In this document: one piece after another, positions 43,253-53,002 of the stretch
How the letters are laid out: each line of letters opens with the position of its first letter
Numbering within the stretch: position 1 is the first letter of the stretch
From: Elusimicrobiaceae bacterium
GTDB lineage: Bacteria > Elusimicrobiota > Elusimicrobia > Elusimicrobiales > Elusimicrobiaceae
DNA length: 64,000 nucleotides
Reading direction: 5' to 3'
NCBI GenBank assembly: GCA_017534965.1
Contig: JAFXVA010000008.1
Location: 1 to 64,000 of the forward strand
Position numbers and translations under genes: made by a program
Notes under the pieces: generated by a model
Told to the model about the DNA's origin: nothing
Database searches by the model: none
The model's input: the letters and a program-made list of their open reading frames with translations, nothing else

Positions 43253-43825
43253 CTAGTTAATTTTTTCTACTTGTAAATAGTCCACTTCAACGGGGGTGGC
43301 TCTATCAAAAACGGTAACCATAACTTTAAGTTTGTTTTTGGTTTCGTTGACTTCTTCAATAACACCGATAAAGTGTTTGAAAGGCCCTTCTGTAATACGC
43401 ACTTGTTCGCCGTGGCTAAATTGAATTGCGTGTTTGGGTTTACCTTCGGTAGAAGTGGTAAGTTCAACTATACCGGCAATTTCTTCTTCCGGAAGAGGAA
43501 CGGGCACCGGATCACCTAAAAAGCCGGTGACACCGATAATATTGCGGATGAACCAATAAGATTCACTGGTTAAAATCATTTCAACCAAAATATAGCCGGG
43601 GAAGAATTTGCGTTTTCTTAAAGTTTTTTTATTTTGCTTAACTTCTAAAACGTTTTCGGTAGGTACTAAGACATTAAAGACTCTGTCAGCAAAATTTCTA
43701 ACTTTAATTTGAGTTAAAATTTTATCTTTTACTTTATCTTCATAGCCGGTTTGGGTATGAACTACATACCAAAATTTTTCACCGGCGGCTTCTTGCTTAG
43801 GGGTTTGTAAAGTTTCTTCGGACAT
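43253..43825 (-). CDS. nusG: Transcription termination/antitermination factor NusG
   Basis: 190 aa. NGN domain ([42 protein letters not shown]) and C-terminal KOW ([21 protein letters not shown]). Couples RNA polymerase to Rho or the ribosome. Overlaps the secE stop by 1 nt. Confidence 0.98.
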   Translation of the reverse strand: MSEETLQTPKQEAAGEKFWYVVHTQTGYEDKVKDKILTQIKVRNFADRVFNVLVPTENVLEVKQNKKTLRKRKFFPGYILVEMILTSESYWFIRNIIGVTGFLGDPVPVPLPEEEIAGIVELTTSTEGKPKHAIQFSHGEQVRITEGPFKHFIGVIEEVNETKNKLKVMVTVFDRATPVEVDYLQVEKIN

Positions 43826-44013
43826 TAGTTCCCTCCGAGAATACGGCTAAGAATACCGGCAAGGCCCCAGTCAATAATAGCGATATAAAGGGTCACTATA
43901 CCGACAACGATAAAAACGAAAATCGTTGATTGAATCATTTGCTGTTTTGAAAGCCAAACGCTTTTCTTAAGTTCGCCGTAAGATTCTTTAAAAAAGTTTA
44001 TTATTTTTGTCAT
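43825..44013 (-). CDS. secE: Preprotein translocase subunit SecE
   Basis: 62 aa, short one-helix form: amphipathic INFFKESYGELKKSVWLSKQQMIQSTIFVFIV followed by a single membrane helix. Clamps SecY. AGGTAGG site, 23 nt after the tRNA-Trp 3' end on the same transcript. Confidence 0.95.
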   Translation of the reverse strand: MTKIINFFKESYGELKKSVWLSKQQMIQSTIFVFIVVGIVTLYIAIIDWGLAGILSRILGGN

Positions 44014-44036
44014 TATAACCTACCTGTTAAAAGTAA

Positions 44037-44111
44037 TGGCAGGAGCGGAAGGACTCGAACCTTCAGTCTTGGTTTTGGAGACCAATGGTTTGCCAGTTAA
44101 CCGACGCTCCC
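44037..44111 (-). tRNA. tRNA-Trp (CCA)
   Basis: Minus-strand cloverleaf: acceptor GGGAGCG / CGCTCCT, anticodon stem TTGGT/ACCAA with loop CTCCAAA, anticodon CCA. The discriminator G and 3' CCA are encoded (44040-44037). It lies between rpmG and secE, a conserved arrangement in many bacteria, so it must be cut out of the mRNA. Confidence 0.96.
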
Positions 44112-44140
44112 CTATTACTTCAAATTTTTAGACGGCGCTC

Positions 44141-44305
44141 TTATTTAGAGGCCTTGCTTTCTTTGTGAATTGTTTGTTTGCCACATTTCTTGCAGAATTT
44201 GTTTAATTCTACTTTATAATCTTTCTTTTTGCCTTTAGCAAAATAGTAGTTTTTATTTTTGCATTCTGTGCAAGAAAGAACAAAAGTTAATCTTTCATTT
44301 GCCAT
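44141..44305 (-). CDS. rpmG: 50S ribosomal protein L33, zinc type
   Basis: Small gene of 54 aa: ANERLTFVLSCTECKNKNYY and then KFCKKCGKQTIHKES. Cys12, Cys15, Cys38 and Cys41 form the zinc ribbon of the C+ form. First gene of the secE-nusG-rplKA unit with an AAGGTAAATAAA site. Confidence 0.95.
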   Translation of the reverse strand: MANERLTFVLSCTECKNKNYYFAKGKKKDYKVELNKFCKKCGKQTIHKESKASK

Positions 44306-44418
44306 TTTATTTACCTTACTTTACCGCTACATGCGGGATTTATTACTAAAAAACAAGCAAATCTCAGGCGTAAAAAATATTTGCGCCTAAAATTTTAACT
44401 TGCCGGTTAACACCGATT

Positions 44419-44454
44419 AAAAAGCCCCTACCATATGGGGCTAAATATATTATA
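44419..44454 (-). promoter_or_regulatory. rpmG operon promoter and start-proximal hairpin
   Basis: Minus strand TATAAT (44454-44449) preceded by TTTTG. About 7 nt after it the transcript folds AGCCCC / GGGGCT (44442-44423) with an 8-nt loop and then TTTTT. This could act as an attenuator or a 5' stabiliser. Further down, AGGCG/CGCCT and CCGC/GCGG hairpins fill the 140-nt leader. Confidence 0.55.
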
Positions 44455-44519
44455 CAAAAGTTTAAGAACTTTTTAAAGTCTTTTTTGCTTTCTTTTTGTT
44501 TATATAAGTATTATAGCAT

Positions 44520-44564
44520 TTTACACAAAACCCCTAAACAAAAAGTTTAGGGGTTTTGTGTAAA
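44520..44564. terminator. 20-bp perfect palindromic terminator of the RND operon
   Basis: The arms TTTACACAAAACCCCTAAAC and its exact complement are separated by a 5-nt loop (A on plus strand). It lies 12 nt after the efflux-pump stop codon. The core CCCCTAAAC/GTTTAGGGG with flanking T/A runs can stop transcription on either strand. Confidence 0.88.
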
Positions 44565-44575
44565 TAAAATATCGG

Positions 44576-47500
44576 TTAATACTCTTGCGGAACTTCGCTA
44601 TAAATTACTTCGGCGTCTTTATCTTCAGGTATTGGTGTGCCATACATCTTATTCTTAAACCAAGCACCGATAGAGTCCATAAGAATATAAGTTACAGGGG
44701 TCATCAAAAGCGTAATAAGCAAGGATAAGGCCTGACCGCCAACGATAACAATAGCAAGTGAGCGTCTTGAATCAGCGCCTTCCCCGTGGGAAATTAACAT
44801 CGGCAAAACACCCATAATCAAAGTTAAAGTTGTCATCAAAATAGGTCTTAAGCGCACTTTGTTTGCCTGTAAAATAGCATTTGTTCTGCCATAACCGCGC
44901 GCTCTTAACTGATTAGTATAATCCGTCTGCAAGATAGCGTTTTTACTAACCACGCCCACAAGCATAAACACACCAAGCATACTAAAAATATTAAGGTTTT
45001 GTTTGGTTATCCAAAGGGCAATTAAAGCAAAGGGCAAAGTTAAAGGCAAGCTGACGATAATTGCAACCGGGTGGGTATAACTTTCAAACTGGGCAGCAAG
45101 CACCATATATTTAAAAAGGAACGCAAGCACAAATGCTACAATAAAACTCATAAACATTTTGCCCATTTCTTGCGACATACCGCTTTCTGTTGCAGTATAT
45201 CCAGGTAAAGGACTGAGTTCATTAAAGAGTTTTTTCATCAAAATCGTAGCAGAGCGAACATCAAGGCCGTTTAAGTTCGCCTCAACAGAAACTTCTCTTT
45301 CTCTTTTAAAGCGGTTAATTTGGCTTGGGCCAACGCCTTCTTCAATAGCGGCAACGCTATCAAGACGCACAACACTATCTTTACCGCCAAAGGAAGCAGG
45401 TATCTGTAAGGCGGAAATTGTTTCTTTATTATTTCTATATTGCTCATCAACACGCACGCGGACTTCGTAAAGTTCGTCGCCTTCTTTATACTTTGTAATA
45501 TCATCATTTCCGCCGACCATGGTTCTTAAGGCACTTGCAATATCGGAAACTCTAACACCAAGATTGTTTGCTTTTGCCCTGTTAATTACAACTCTATATT
45601 CAGGTTTAGCGAGTTCCAAAGTTAAGTCAACATCTCTAAAGTGTCCGTCTTTTTCCATTTTGGCAATTAAGCCGTTTGCATATTCGGAAAGTTTATTAAT
45701 ATCCGGGCCGGAAATTCTTAACTGAACTTCTTTACCATTGGCGGGGCCGTCACTTAGCACAATAACACTTGTTTTAAGCCCTTCATACTTACTTAAAATA
45801 TCGCGCATTTTATCAATAAATTTTTTAGTATTTATTGTTTGGCGTTTTTCTCTATCTTCAAGTTCTATTTGCAAATAACCTTCGTTTGTCGGTTTTGAAT
45901 CGGAGAAAGAAGACATATTGCTACTACCGCGGCCTGCAATCTTTAAAACACTTTTTATATAAGGCAAACGGCGGATATCTTGTTCAATAGAAGTTAAAAT
46001 ATCTTTTGTTTCCGGATAACTTGTGCCGACAGGCGCTTTAACGGAAACTTTTATTTTACCGCTATCTTCCTGCGGGAAAAACTCACCCCCGAGACTACCT
46101 GCGATAAAAGGTATAGAAACAATACACAAAACAGCAAAAATAGTCATTATAAGTTTATGGCTAATAGACCATTTTAAAAACGGCATATACCAATTAACTA
46201 AACGCAAGTTAATGCTGTCAATAATTTTATCAAAGCGGGATTTTTCCGGCGCTTTTTTGAGCATTCTTGAACAAAGCATAGGTGTTAAAGTTAAAGCAAC
46301 CATACCGGATAAAGCAATAGCAAAAACAACCGTCCAACCATAACTGCTTAAAACACGACCGACCATACCGCTCATATAAGCAAGCGGCAAGAAAATAACC
46401 AAAATTGAAAGCGTTGTTGCAACAACCGTTGCGGTAATTTCTTTTGAGCCGTCAAGCGCTGCTTGCATTGGCGTTTTGTTATACTTTTCCATGTGTCTGT
46501 AAATATTTTCAAGCATAACGATAGCATCGTCAATAACAATACCCACGGCAACGGTTAAACCAAGCAAAGTGATATTGTTAATAGTAAAACCTTTCATATT
46601 CATAAACAAGAAAGCGCCGATAACAGATATAGGTATAGCCAAAAAGGCAATTAAAGTAGAACGCAGGGAACCCATAAACACAAGCACCATAACACCGGCC
46701 AAAAAACCACCCAAGAACAAGTGTTCAAGAACAGTGTGGACACTTGCTTTAATTGTGCCGCTTTGGTCTGCCATTAAAGTAATTTTAATATCACCGGGTA
46801 AAGTTTTTTGTATTTCAGTAAGTCTATCTTTTACCCCTTGAATAACAGCAAGAGTGTTTGAGCCACTTTGTTTTTTAACTTCTAGGGTGACAGAAGGGTT
46901 GCCATCTAAAATAGTGCTTTCTTCTTCAAACTCACCGCTATCTTCAACACGGGCCACATCGGAAACTTTTACCGGCACACCATTTTTAGTAGCAATAAAA
47001 ATATCTTCAAAACTTTTTACATCAGGTATGCGGCCCAAAATACGCAAGCTGTAAGATTGATGGGGTTGCTCCACTTTACCACCCGGGGTTTCAAAGTTTT
47101 GCTCTTTTAAAGCGCCGGTAAGTTTTGTAATAGGAAGACCAAGAGAATAAAGTTTGAAAGGATTGACAACAATGTGAATTTCTCTTTCTCTTCCGCCGAC
47201 AATATTAACAGCACCTACGCCGGAAACATTTTCAATACCTTCTTTAATTTTCTTTTTAGCAACTTCGGTAAGTTCAATAATATCTCTATCGCCGGAAACA
47301 ACAACGTTTAAGACAGCAATAGCATCCATATCAAGTTTCATAACTACAGGCGGCTGAGTGCCATCAGGAAAATCTTTTTTAACCTGGTCCACTTTATCGC
47401 GCACTTCTTGCGCACCGACAGAAGCATCCTTTTCCATTACGAACTTAACCGCAACTAAGGAAACTCCTTCCATACTAAAGGAAGAAACTTCGTCAACACC

Positions 47501-47812
47501 TTCAATTTGGTTAACGGCTTCTTCTACATATTTGGTAACGGAAGTTTCCATTTCTTCAGGGCTGGCACCGGGCAAAATTGTTTGCACCATAGCATAAGGT
47601 ATATCCATACTCGGATACAAACTGACACCCATATTGTTGTAAGACATTAAACCCACAACAACTAATGCAAGACTGAACATTATGGTTAAAACAGGTCTGT
47701 GAATAAAAAATGCCGTAAAGCCCGTTGCGTTTTTAATTTTCTTTGGGGCTTTTGGGGCAACCATTTTTTTATCTTGAGCGTTTATATCCTCTATTTCATT
47801 GATATCTTGCAT
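44576..47812 (-). CDS. RND-family efflux transporter (AcrB-like)
   Basis: 1078 aa proton-driven trimeric inner-membrane pump. Twelve membrane helices in two halves. The pattern is FFIHRPVLTIMFSLALVVVGLMSYNNMGVSLYPSMDIPYAMVQT at the start and VGIVIDDAIVMLENIYRH in helix 4, with the Asp-Asp proton relay. The large periplasmic loops contain PGASPEEMETSVTKYVEEAVNQIEGV. Closer to the HAE-1 drug/lipophile group than to CusA metal pumps, judging from these motifs. A 35-residue Lys/Asp-rich N-terminal extension precedes helix 1. Last gene of the tetR-tolC-mfp-rnd set; substrate unknown. Confidence 0.95.
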   Translation of the reverse strand: MQDINEIEDINAQDKKMVAPKAPKKIKNATGFTAFFIHRPVLTIMFSLALVVVGLMSYNNMGVSLYPSMDIPYAMVQTILPGASPEEMETSVTKYVEEAVNQIEGVDEVSSFSMEGVSLVAVKFVMEKDASVGAQEVRDKVDQVKKDFPDGTQPPVVMKLDMDAIAVLNVVVSGDRDIIELTEVAKKKIKEGIENVSGVGAVNIVGGREREIHIVVNPFKLYSLGLPITKLTGALKEQNFETPGGKVEQPHQSYSLRILGRIPDVKSFEDIFIATKNGVPVKVSDVARVEDSGEFEEESTILDGNPSVTLEVKKQSGSNTLAVIQGVKDRLTEIQKTLPGDIKITLMADQSGTIKASVHTVLEHLFLGGFLAGVMVLVFMGSLRSTLIAFLAIPISVIGAFLFMNMKGFTINNITLLGLTVAVGIVIDDAIVMLENIYRHMEKYNKTPMQAALDGSKEITATVVATTLSILVIFLPLAYMSGMVGRVLSSYGWTVVFAIALSGMVALTLTPMLCSRMLKKAPEKSRFDKIIDSINLRLVNWYMPFLKWSISHKLIMTIFAVLCIVSIPFIAGSLGGEFFPQEDSGKIKVSVKAPVGTSYPETKDILTSIEQDIRRLPYIKSVLKIAGRGSSNMSSFSDSKPTNEGYLQIELEDREKRQTINTKKFIDKMRDILSKYEGLKTSVIVLSDGPANGKEVQLRISGPDINKLSEYANGLIAKMEKDGHFRDVDLTLELAKPEYRVVINRAKANNLGVRVSDIASALRTMVGGNDDITKYKEGDELYEVRVRVDEQYRNNKETISALQIPASFGGKDSVVRLDSVAAIEEGVGPSQINRFKREREVSVEANLNGLDVRSATILMKKLFNELSPLPGYTATESGMSQEMGKMFMSFIVAFVLAFLFKYMVLAAQFESYTHPVAIIVSLPLTLPFALIALWITKQNLNIFSMLGVFMLVGVVSKNAILQTDYTNQLRARGYGRTNAILQANKVRLRPILMTTLTLIMGVLPMLISHGEGADSRRSLAIVIVGGQALSLLITLLMTPVTYILMDSIGAWFKNKMYGTPIPEDKDAEVIYSEVPQEY

Positions 47813-47814
47813 AG

Positions 47815-48747
47815 TTATTTGACCTCAATGCTGCTGCCTTCTTTAAGACCGAAAACAAAGTTTAACACCGGTTGATTTTCCGCTATACCGGAAATTTGCC
47901 AATGGTCATTATTTTTAAAACCGACTTGAATATTTTTCTTTACCGCAGTTTTTTTATCAGCAGAAGGCACTAAAACATAGTAAGAGCCGTCTTTGTTTTC
48001 AAGAATATTTTTCTTAGATAAAGATAAAGCATTTTTCTGTTCGGCAAGAGAAATATCAAGTTTTGCAAACATACCGGACATTAACTTTCCTTCTTTATTA
48101 TCTGCTTTAAATTCTACCGCAACGGAACGGCTTAAAGAATCCACCACCGGGCTAATAAGATCCAAAACTGCTTCAAATTTTTGGTTCGGCAAAGCCTCAA
48201 CCGTAAGCCAAGCCTTTTGGCCTTTGGAAATTTCTCCGATATATCTTTCAGGAATATCAACGGCAATTCTGATTGTATCTTGATTGACGACTAGAGCAAT
48301 CGGTGTAGAAGTTACCACATTTGCTCCGGGATCTAAATAAATTCTGCCGACAACACCATTAATTGTAGAAGGAACAACAACCGGTTCATATTTTGCGCCA
48401 ACTTCATCACGTTCAATTAAAGATATGGTTTGCCCCTTTTTAACTTTATCCCCTTCCCTTAAAATATTCTTTAAAAGTTTACCGGAAACACGCGGATAAA
48501 TTACCGCTTCTTCAAGGGCTTTTAAACTGCCTGAAGTTAAAAGCTGATGTTTTAAATCACGCATTTTTGGTTTTTCAACGGAAACAGAAAAAACTTCCGT
48601 ATTAACTTGGTCCAAAACTTTGGCCGGATCTTTCTTTATTACAAAATTATATACCAGTGCTCCTATAATTACTAAAGCAACTGCCCCAAGTATATAACCG
48701 GCAATTTTGCGTTCTTTTTCATTTCTATATTTTATTGTTTGTGTCAT
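47815..48747 (-). CDS. RND efflux periplasmic adaptor (membrane fusion protein)
   Basis: 310 aa. One N-terminal membrane helix (about 15-34), lipoyl-like halves (GSLKALEEAVIYPRVSGKLLKNILREGDKVKKGQTISLIERDEVGAKYEP; STINGVVGRIYLDPGANV), then a beta-barrel domain. Very short alpha-hairpin. Bridges the AcrB-like pump and the TolC-like channel. 2 nt from the pump gene. Confidence 0.93.
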   Translation of the reverse strand: MTQTIKYRNEKERKIAGYILGAVALVIIGALVYNFVIKKDPAKVLDQVNTEVFSVSVEKPKMRDLKHQLLTSGSLKALEEAVIYPRVSGKLLKNILREGDKVKKGQTISLIERDEVGAKYEPVVVPSTINGVVGRIYLDPGANVVTSTPIALVVNQDTIRIAVDIPERYIGEISKGQKAWLTVEALPNQKFEAVLDLISPVVDSLSRSVAVEFKADNKEGKLMSGMFAKLDISLAEQKNALSLSKKNILENKDGSYYVLVPSADKKTAVKKNIQVGFKNNDHWQISGIAENQPVLNFVFGLKEGSSIEVK

Positions 48748-48765
48748 TTTTATATTCTCCTAAAA

Positions 48766-50139
48766 TTATTTTACTGCAACATCTTTACCTACTGCATAAT
48801 TCAAATTGGAAAGAGCGACAAAGCCATCATGCACTGCCTGAACAAATTGAAGTTCGGCATCATGTAAAAGCAAAGCCGCATCATCAAGATCAAGACGGCT
48901 TGCAAGGCCGTTTCTATATCTTAAATTGGTGCTGTGTAAGTTTTTGCGGGCTTGGCCGATTGTTCCTTTTGTGGAAGCAATTCTTTCTTTTGCTTCGTTT
49001 AGGTTAAGCCAGGCGCGTTTAACTTCAATTTTGATATTTCTTTGAGTATCTTGGGCTTGAATAAGAGCTTGTTCGTAAGCAAGTTCTTTTTGGCGAACTT
49101 GAGAAGAGACTTTAAAACCTTCAAATAAAGGTATATTTAACCTCAAACCAACAGCCGTCCCCCAAGAAGAATTATAACTGCTCATAGGAATAATAACTTC
49201 ATCGGAAGACCCTGTATAAGTAGCATTAGCAAAAGCCGTTAAAGAACCATAATGCTCTGCTTTAGCAACATTAACCTGTTCTTTTGCCATTTCAGCGGCA
49301 AGTTGAGTGATTATAAGTTCCGGTCTATTGTTTTGGGCCATTTCAAAAAGGGTTTCCAAATCGGGTATTTGATAGTCCATTATATCTTTAAGTTCCCATT
49401 TTAAAGAAAGTTCATCTTGAGGATCTTTATTTAAAATTCTTCTTAAAGTTAAAAGCCCAATTTCATAACCATTTTTTGCCTGTATCAAAGCCGGCTCGGT
49501 GTTAGATACCTTTACTTTTTGATTAAGAACATCTAAATCGCTTGCAAGACCTTGTTTATACTTTTGCTGAATTTCTTTTAAATGGTCTTTTGCAATATCT
49601 AAGTTTTCTTGCTGCACTTGTATTAAAGCATGGGATAAAATAATACCATAACATAAAATATTAACATCATCTTTAATTAAGTTCTGGGTTTCATTAAGTT
49701 CTAAATAACCACTTTGAGAGTGATATTTCCCCATTCTAATACCTGCACTAACAGCGCCGCCTTTCCAAAGTAAAAGGGTGGCTTCTGCACTTGCGCTGGT
49801 GGCATTATCAAGCCCCATTCTAAATTTACCCATAGAAGTTAAAACTTCCTGTGGATGAATGGTGCGGGTATAAGAAGCACTTAAATTTACTTGCGGATAA
49901 ACATAAGACCAATATTGCTTAACTTGCTGGTCATAAATCTCCGCCGATTTTTTGGCAACTTGTATGTTGGAGTTGTTTTCCAAAGCAATATTAATTGCCT
50001 GTTCAATAGTGATAGCATTTGGATCTGCATTTTTTAAAGCAAACAAATCTACCCCGTCTTTTGAGTTTTGCGCTAATGCAAAAGAATTTGCCAAGCAAAA
50101 GGCAAAAACACAAAACAATAATTTACTTTTATTTATCAT
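48766..50139 (-). CDS. TolC-like outer-membrane efflux protein
   Basis: 457 aa with signal peptide (ending SFALA-QN). Two OEP repeats of long helices: ITIEQAINIALENNSNIQVAKKS, QENLDIAKDHLKEIQQKYKQGLASDLDVLNQKVKVSN and the mirrored LHSTNLRYRNGLASRLDLDDAALLL. Forms the exit duct. Its ATG overlaps the tetR stop by 4 nt, so regulator and pump are co-transcribed. Confidence 0.94.
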   Translation of the reverse strand: MINKSKLLFCVFAFCLANSFALAQNSKDGVDLFALKNADPNAITIEQAINIALENNSNIQVAKKSAEIYDQQVKQYWSYVYPQVNLSASYTRTIHPQEVLTSMGKFRMGLDNATSASAEATLLLWKGGAVSAGIRMGKYHSQSGYLELNETQNLIKDDVNILCYGIILSHALIQVQQENLDIAKDHLKEIQQKYKQGLASDLDVLNQKVKVSNTEPALIQAKNGYEIGLLTLRRILNKDPQDELSLKWELKDIMDYQIPDLETLFEMAQNNRPELIITQLAAEMAKEQVNVAKAEHYGSLTAFANATYTGSSDEVIIPMSSYNSSWGTAVGLRLNIPLFEGFKVSSQVRQKELAYEQALIQAQDTQRNIKIEVKRAWLNLNEAKERIASTKGTIGQARKNLHSTNLRYRNGLASRLDLDDAALLLHDAELQFVQAVHDGFVALSNLNYAVGKDVAVK

Positions 50140-50738
50140 TTATTCTCCCCTTTATAAGAAATTCCTTTTAAGATAACGCTTGTCATATCGCTTATTAAAT
50201 TTTTATCAATCTTTATACTTTTATCAACGGAACACATAGATAAAAAAGAAAAAACCGCTAAAATCAAATAATATCCTAACTCTTTATTTTTTTTGGTTAG
50301 ACGACCTTTTTTATACTGCAAATTTAAAATATCATAAATACTTTTATTTGCTTCTTTGCGAATATTCAAAAGTTTATTTTCCAAATTTTTATTCCCGCGG
50401 ACATAAACACTTAAGTGAATTAAAAAAGAGGAGGTTTCTTTAAAATCGCTTTTACCTAAAGAGTGAGAAAAGAACAAAGTTTCAAATAAATTCTGCAAAG
50501 ACAAATCTTTTTCAATACCAATATTTAAACTTTCATTTACCGCATCAATTCTTTCTTTTATCATCTGAAAAAGCAAATCATCTTTATCTTTAAAATAGTA
50601 ATAAAGCATGGGTTTGCTTACACCGCAAGCCAAAGCAATTTGGCGCATAGAAACGCTTTGCACGCCTTGCCTGGCCATTAGTTTAAAAGCTTTTAGCTTT
50701 ATTTCTTCTTTAGATGTTTTGTTTTCTTTTTTTGCCAT
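50136..50738 (-). CDS. TetR-family regulator of the efflux operon
   Basis: 200 aa. N-terminal helix-turn-helix GVQSVSMRQIALACGVSKPMLYYYFKDKDDLL (about residues 24-55) and a variable ligand-binding domain. As first gene of the operon with a palindromic site right over its own start point, it most likely represses the whole tetR-tolC-mfp-rnd unit until an inducer binds. The inducer is unknown. Confidence 0.93.
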   Translation of the reverse strand: MAKKENKTSKEEIKLKAFKLMARQGVQSVSMRQIALACGVSKPMLYYYFKDKDDLLFQMIKERIDAVNESLNIGIEKDLSLQNLFETLFFSHSLGKSDFKETSSFLIHLSVYVRGNKNLENKLLNIRKEANKSIYDILNLQYKKGRLTKKNKELGYYLILAVFSFLSMCSVDKSIKIDKNLISDMTSVILKGISYKGENK

Positions 50739-50746
50739 AAAAGTAT

Positions 50747-50796
50747 ATTTACCTACCGGTAAGTATATTTTACAAAATAGGTTTTATACCTGTCAA
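50747..50796 (-). promoter_or_regulatory. Promoter and operator of the tetR-efflux operon
   Basis: Minus strand: TTGACA (50796-50791), 18 bp, TAAAAT (50772-50767), then the near-palindrome ACTTACCGGTAGGT centred between 50757 and 50758. The half-sites match at 8 of 10 positions. The site overlaps the expected start of transcription, the classic location for TetR repression. AAGTATATTT occurs as a direct repeat on both sides. Confidence 0.75.
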
Positions 50797-50811
50797 ACAC
50801 AAGGGGTGTGT

Positions 50812-51666
50812 TTAAAATTTTTGTTTTAAAATTACTTCTAATTTTTTTAGAACTTTTTTATCTATTGATTTATTGTGGCTTGCCGTTAAATCCGGCATTT
50901 CTTTTTTACAAGCAGAGCAAAAAGTTTTCTTTGCGATTAAAGGAATTGCCGCTAAAATAAGTTTTTTTGCAGCGACTTCGTTATACTTCATTGTTTCATT
51001 TACTTTTGAAACACTTACCTCATCGCCTTCTTTCCAAGCATCAAAATCGGTAACCATACAAACTTGGGCAAAACGCAAACTCGCTTCACGGGCAAGTTTG
51101 GCTTCGGGGCAAGCTGTCATACCAATTAAATCCCAGCCCATTTTTTTGTGAAATAAACTTTCCGCCTTTGTTGAATAAGCAGGGCCTTCCATAGCTACTA
51201 AAGTTGCCTCTTTACCCGTTTTAATTTTAAGTTTTTTTGCTTCCTTATATAAAAGTTCTTGTAAACAATTACAAAAGGGATGGGCAAACGGAGTATGCAT
51301 AACCAAACCACCGCCGAAAAAAGTATTGGGGCGCAAAATTGTTTTGTCTATTAATTGATTAGGCATTACCAAAGTTTTAGGGGGAAATTTTTCTCTAAGA
51401 GAGCCCACCGCACTAAATGCAATTATAGTATTTGCCCCAAGTTTTTTAAGGGCATAAACATTTGCTCTGTAAGGCACTTCTGTCGGGGTTAAAAGATGTT
51501 CTCTGTTATGACGGGCAATAAACCCGATTTTGACACCCTTAATTTCGCCTGTAATAACTTTATCCGAAGGATTACCAAAAGGTGTTTTTACGGAAATTTC
51601 TTTTATGTTTTTCATGCCTTCAATATTATAAAGGCCACTACCACCAATTATGCCTATTTGTATCAT
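50812..51666 (-). CDS. mtnP: 5'-methylthioadenosine phosphorylase-like (PNP family)
   Basis: 284 aa; expected to split methylthioadenosine, a by-product of polyamine synthesis, into adenine and methylthioribose-1-phosphate. IGIIGGSGLYNIEGM, ARHNREHLLTPTEVPYRANVYALKKLG, AMEGPAYSTKAES and IGMTACPEAKLAREA are MTAP-type blocks. An extra C-terminal segment includes a CSACKKEMP Cys pair. Purine nucleoside phosphorylase activity is the alternative. It overlaps nothing, 1 nt after glyA. Confidence 0.85.
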   Translation of the reverse strand: MIQIGIIGGSGLYNIEGMKNIKEISVKTPFGNPSDKVITGEIKGVKIGFIARHNREHLLTPTEVPYRANVYALKKLGANTIIAFSAVGSLREKFPPKTLVMPNQLIDKTILRPNTFFGGGLVMHTPFAHPFCNCLQELLYKEAKKLKIKTGKEATLVAMEGPAYSTKAESLFHKKMGWDLIGMTACPEAKLAREASLRFAQVCMVTDFDAWKEGDEVSVSKVNETMKYNEVAAKKLILAAIPLIAKKTFCSACKKEMPDLTASHNKSIDKKVLKKLEVILKQKF

Positions 51667-51667
51667 A

Positions 51668-52915
51668 TTACATTAACTCCTTATATAAAGGATAAGCGGA
51701 TAAAAACTTTTCCACTTTTAAAGCTATTTCTTTAAGTTTTTCTTCGTTTGTATGATTATTTATAACTTCGTCAATAAAAGTAGCAATAGTTAGCATTTCT
51801 TTTTCCTTCATACCGCGTGTGGTTACAGCCGGTGTGCCAAGGCGGATACCGCTTGTAATCATTGGCTTTTGCGGGTCATAAGGAATGGTGTTTTTATTAC
51901 AGGTTATGCCTGCTTTATCAAGGGCAATTTCGGCCTCTCTGCCGGTTATATTTTTGGAACGCAAATCAACACAAAGCAAATGACAATCTGTTCCGCCGGC
52001 AACAATTTGATAACCTTTTTCTTGTAAAGTTTTGGCAAGCATTTTTGCATTGGCTTTAACTTGTTTTTGATAAGTTTTAAATTCCGGTTTTAAGGCCTCG
52101 CCAAAACAAACGGCTTTTGCTGCAATTATGTGCATCAAAGGACCGCCTTGATTACCGGGAAAAACAGAAGAGTTAACTTGCTTTAAATATTTTTCTTTGC
52201 ACAAAATTAAACCACCTCGAGGACCGCGCAAAGTTTTATGGGTTGTTGTAGTTACAAGATCGGCATAAGGAACAGGGCTTGGATATTCACCCGCCGCAAC
52301 GAGACCTGCATAATGGGCGATATCACAAACAAGATAAGCACCGACGCTATCAGCAATTTTTCTTAAAAAAGCCCAGTCAAAAATTCTTGAATAATTTGAA
52401 GCCCCTGCCATAATAAGTTTGGGACTAAATTCTTTTGCAATTTTTAAAGCTTCATCATAATCAATTTCATTTGTATCAGGGCGAACATTTATTGAAGCAA
52501 CTTTAAAATATTTACCGCTAAAATTTAAAGGATGGCCGTGGGATAAATGGCCGCCGTGCGATAGATTAAGGCCTAAAATTTTATCACCCGGATTTATTAA
52601 AGATAAATAGGCCGCCAAATTTGCTTGGGTGCCGCTGTGAGGTTGCACATTTGCGGCTTCTGCCTTAAAAAGTTCTTTTGCTCTTTCAATAGCAATAGTT
52701 TCAACTTTATCAACGAACTCGCAACCGCCGTAATATCTTTTGCCGGGGTAACCCTCGGCATATTTATTAGTTAAGATAGAACCTTGCGCCTGCATAACTG
52801 CAGGAGAGGCAAAATTTTCAGAAGCAATTAACTCTATGCGGTTTTTCTGTCTTTCATATTCCTGCATAATAGCTTCATAAACAGGTAAATCTTGGTTTTT
52901 AATAAAGTTATACAT
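51668..52915 (-). CDS. glyA: Serine hydroxymethyltransferase
   Basis: 415 aa; interconverts serine and glycine with tetrahydrofolate. PLP lysine Lys227 in [14 protein letters not shown]; also [14 protein letters not shown] and [11 protein letters not shown]. Together with the gcv genes at 7.7-12 kb this gives the one-carbon cycle of glycine. GGAGAA precedes the ATG; it forms a two-gene unit with mtnP. Confidence 0.98.
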   Translation of the reverse strand: MYNFIKNQDLPVYEAIMQEYERQKNRIELIASENFASPAVMQAQGSILTNKYAEGYPGKRYYGGCEFVDKVETIAIERAKELFKAEAANVQPHSGTQANLAAYLSLINPGDKILGLNLSHGGHLSHGHPLNFSGKYFKVASINVRPDTNEIDYDEALKIAKEFSPKLIMAGASNYSRIFDWAFLRKIADSVGAYLVCDIAHYAGLVAAGEYPSPVPYADLVTTTTHKTLRGPRGGLILCKEKYLKQVNSSVFPGNQGGPLMHIIAAKAVCFGEALKPEFKTYQKQVKANAKMLAKTLQEKGYQIVAGGTDCHLLCVDLRSKNITGREAEIALDKAGITCNKNTIPYDPQKPMITSGIRLGTPAVTTRGMKEKEMLTIATFIDEVINNHTNEEKLKEIALKVEKFLSAYPLYKELM

Positions 52916-53002
52916 AAATTCTCCAAAAAAGTATTTAAAAAAATTTATTATAATTATATAATAATTATATAAAACTTAATAGCAATTAGGAGGCCCCCAA
53001 AA

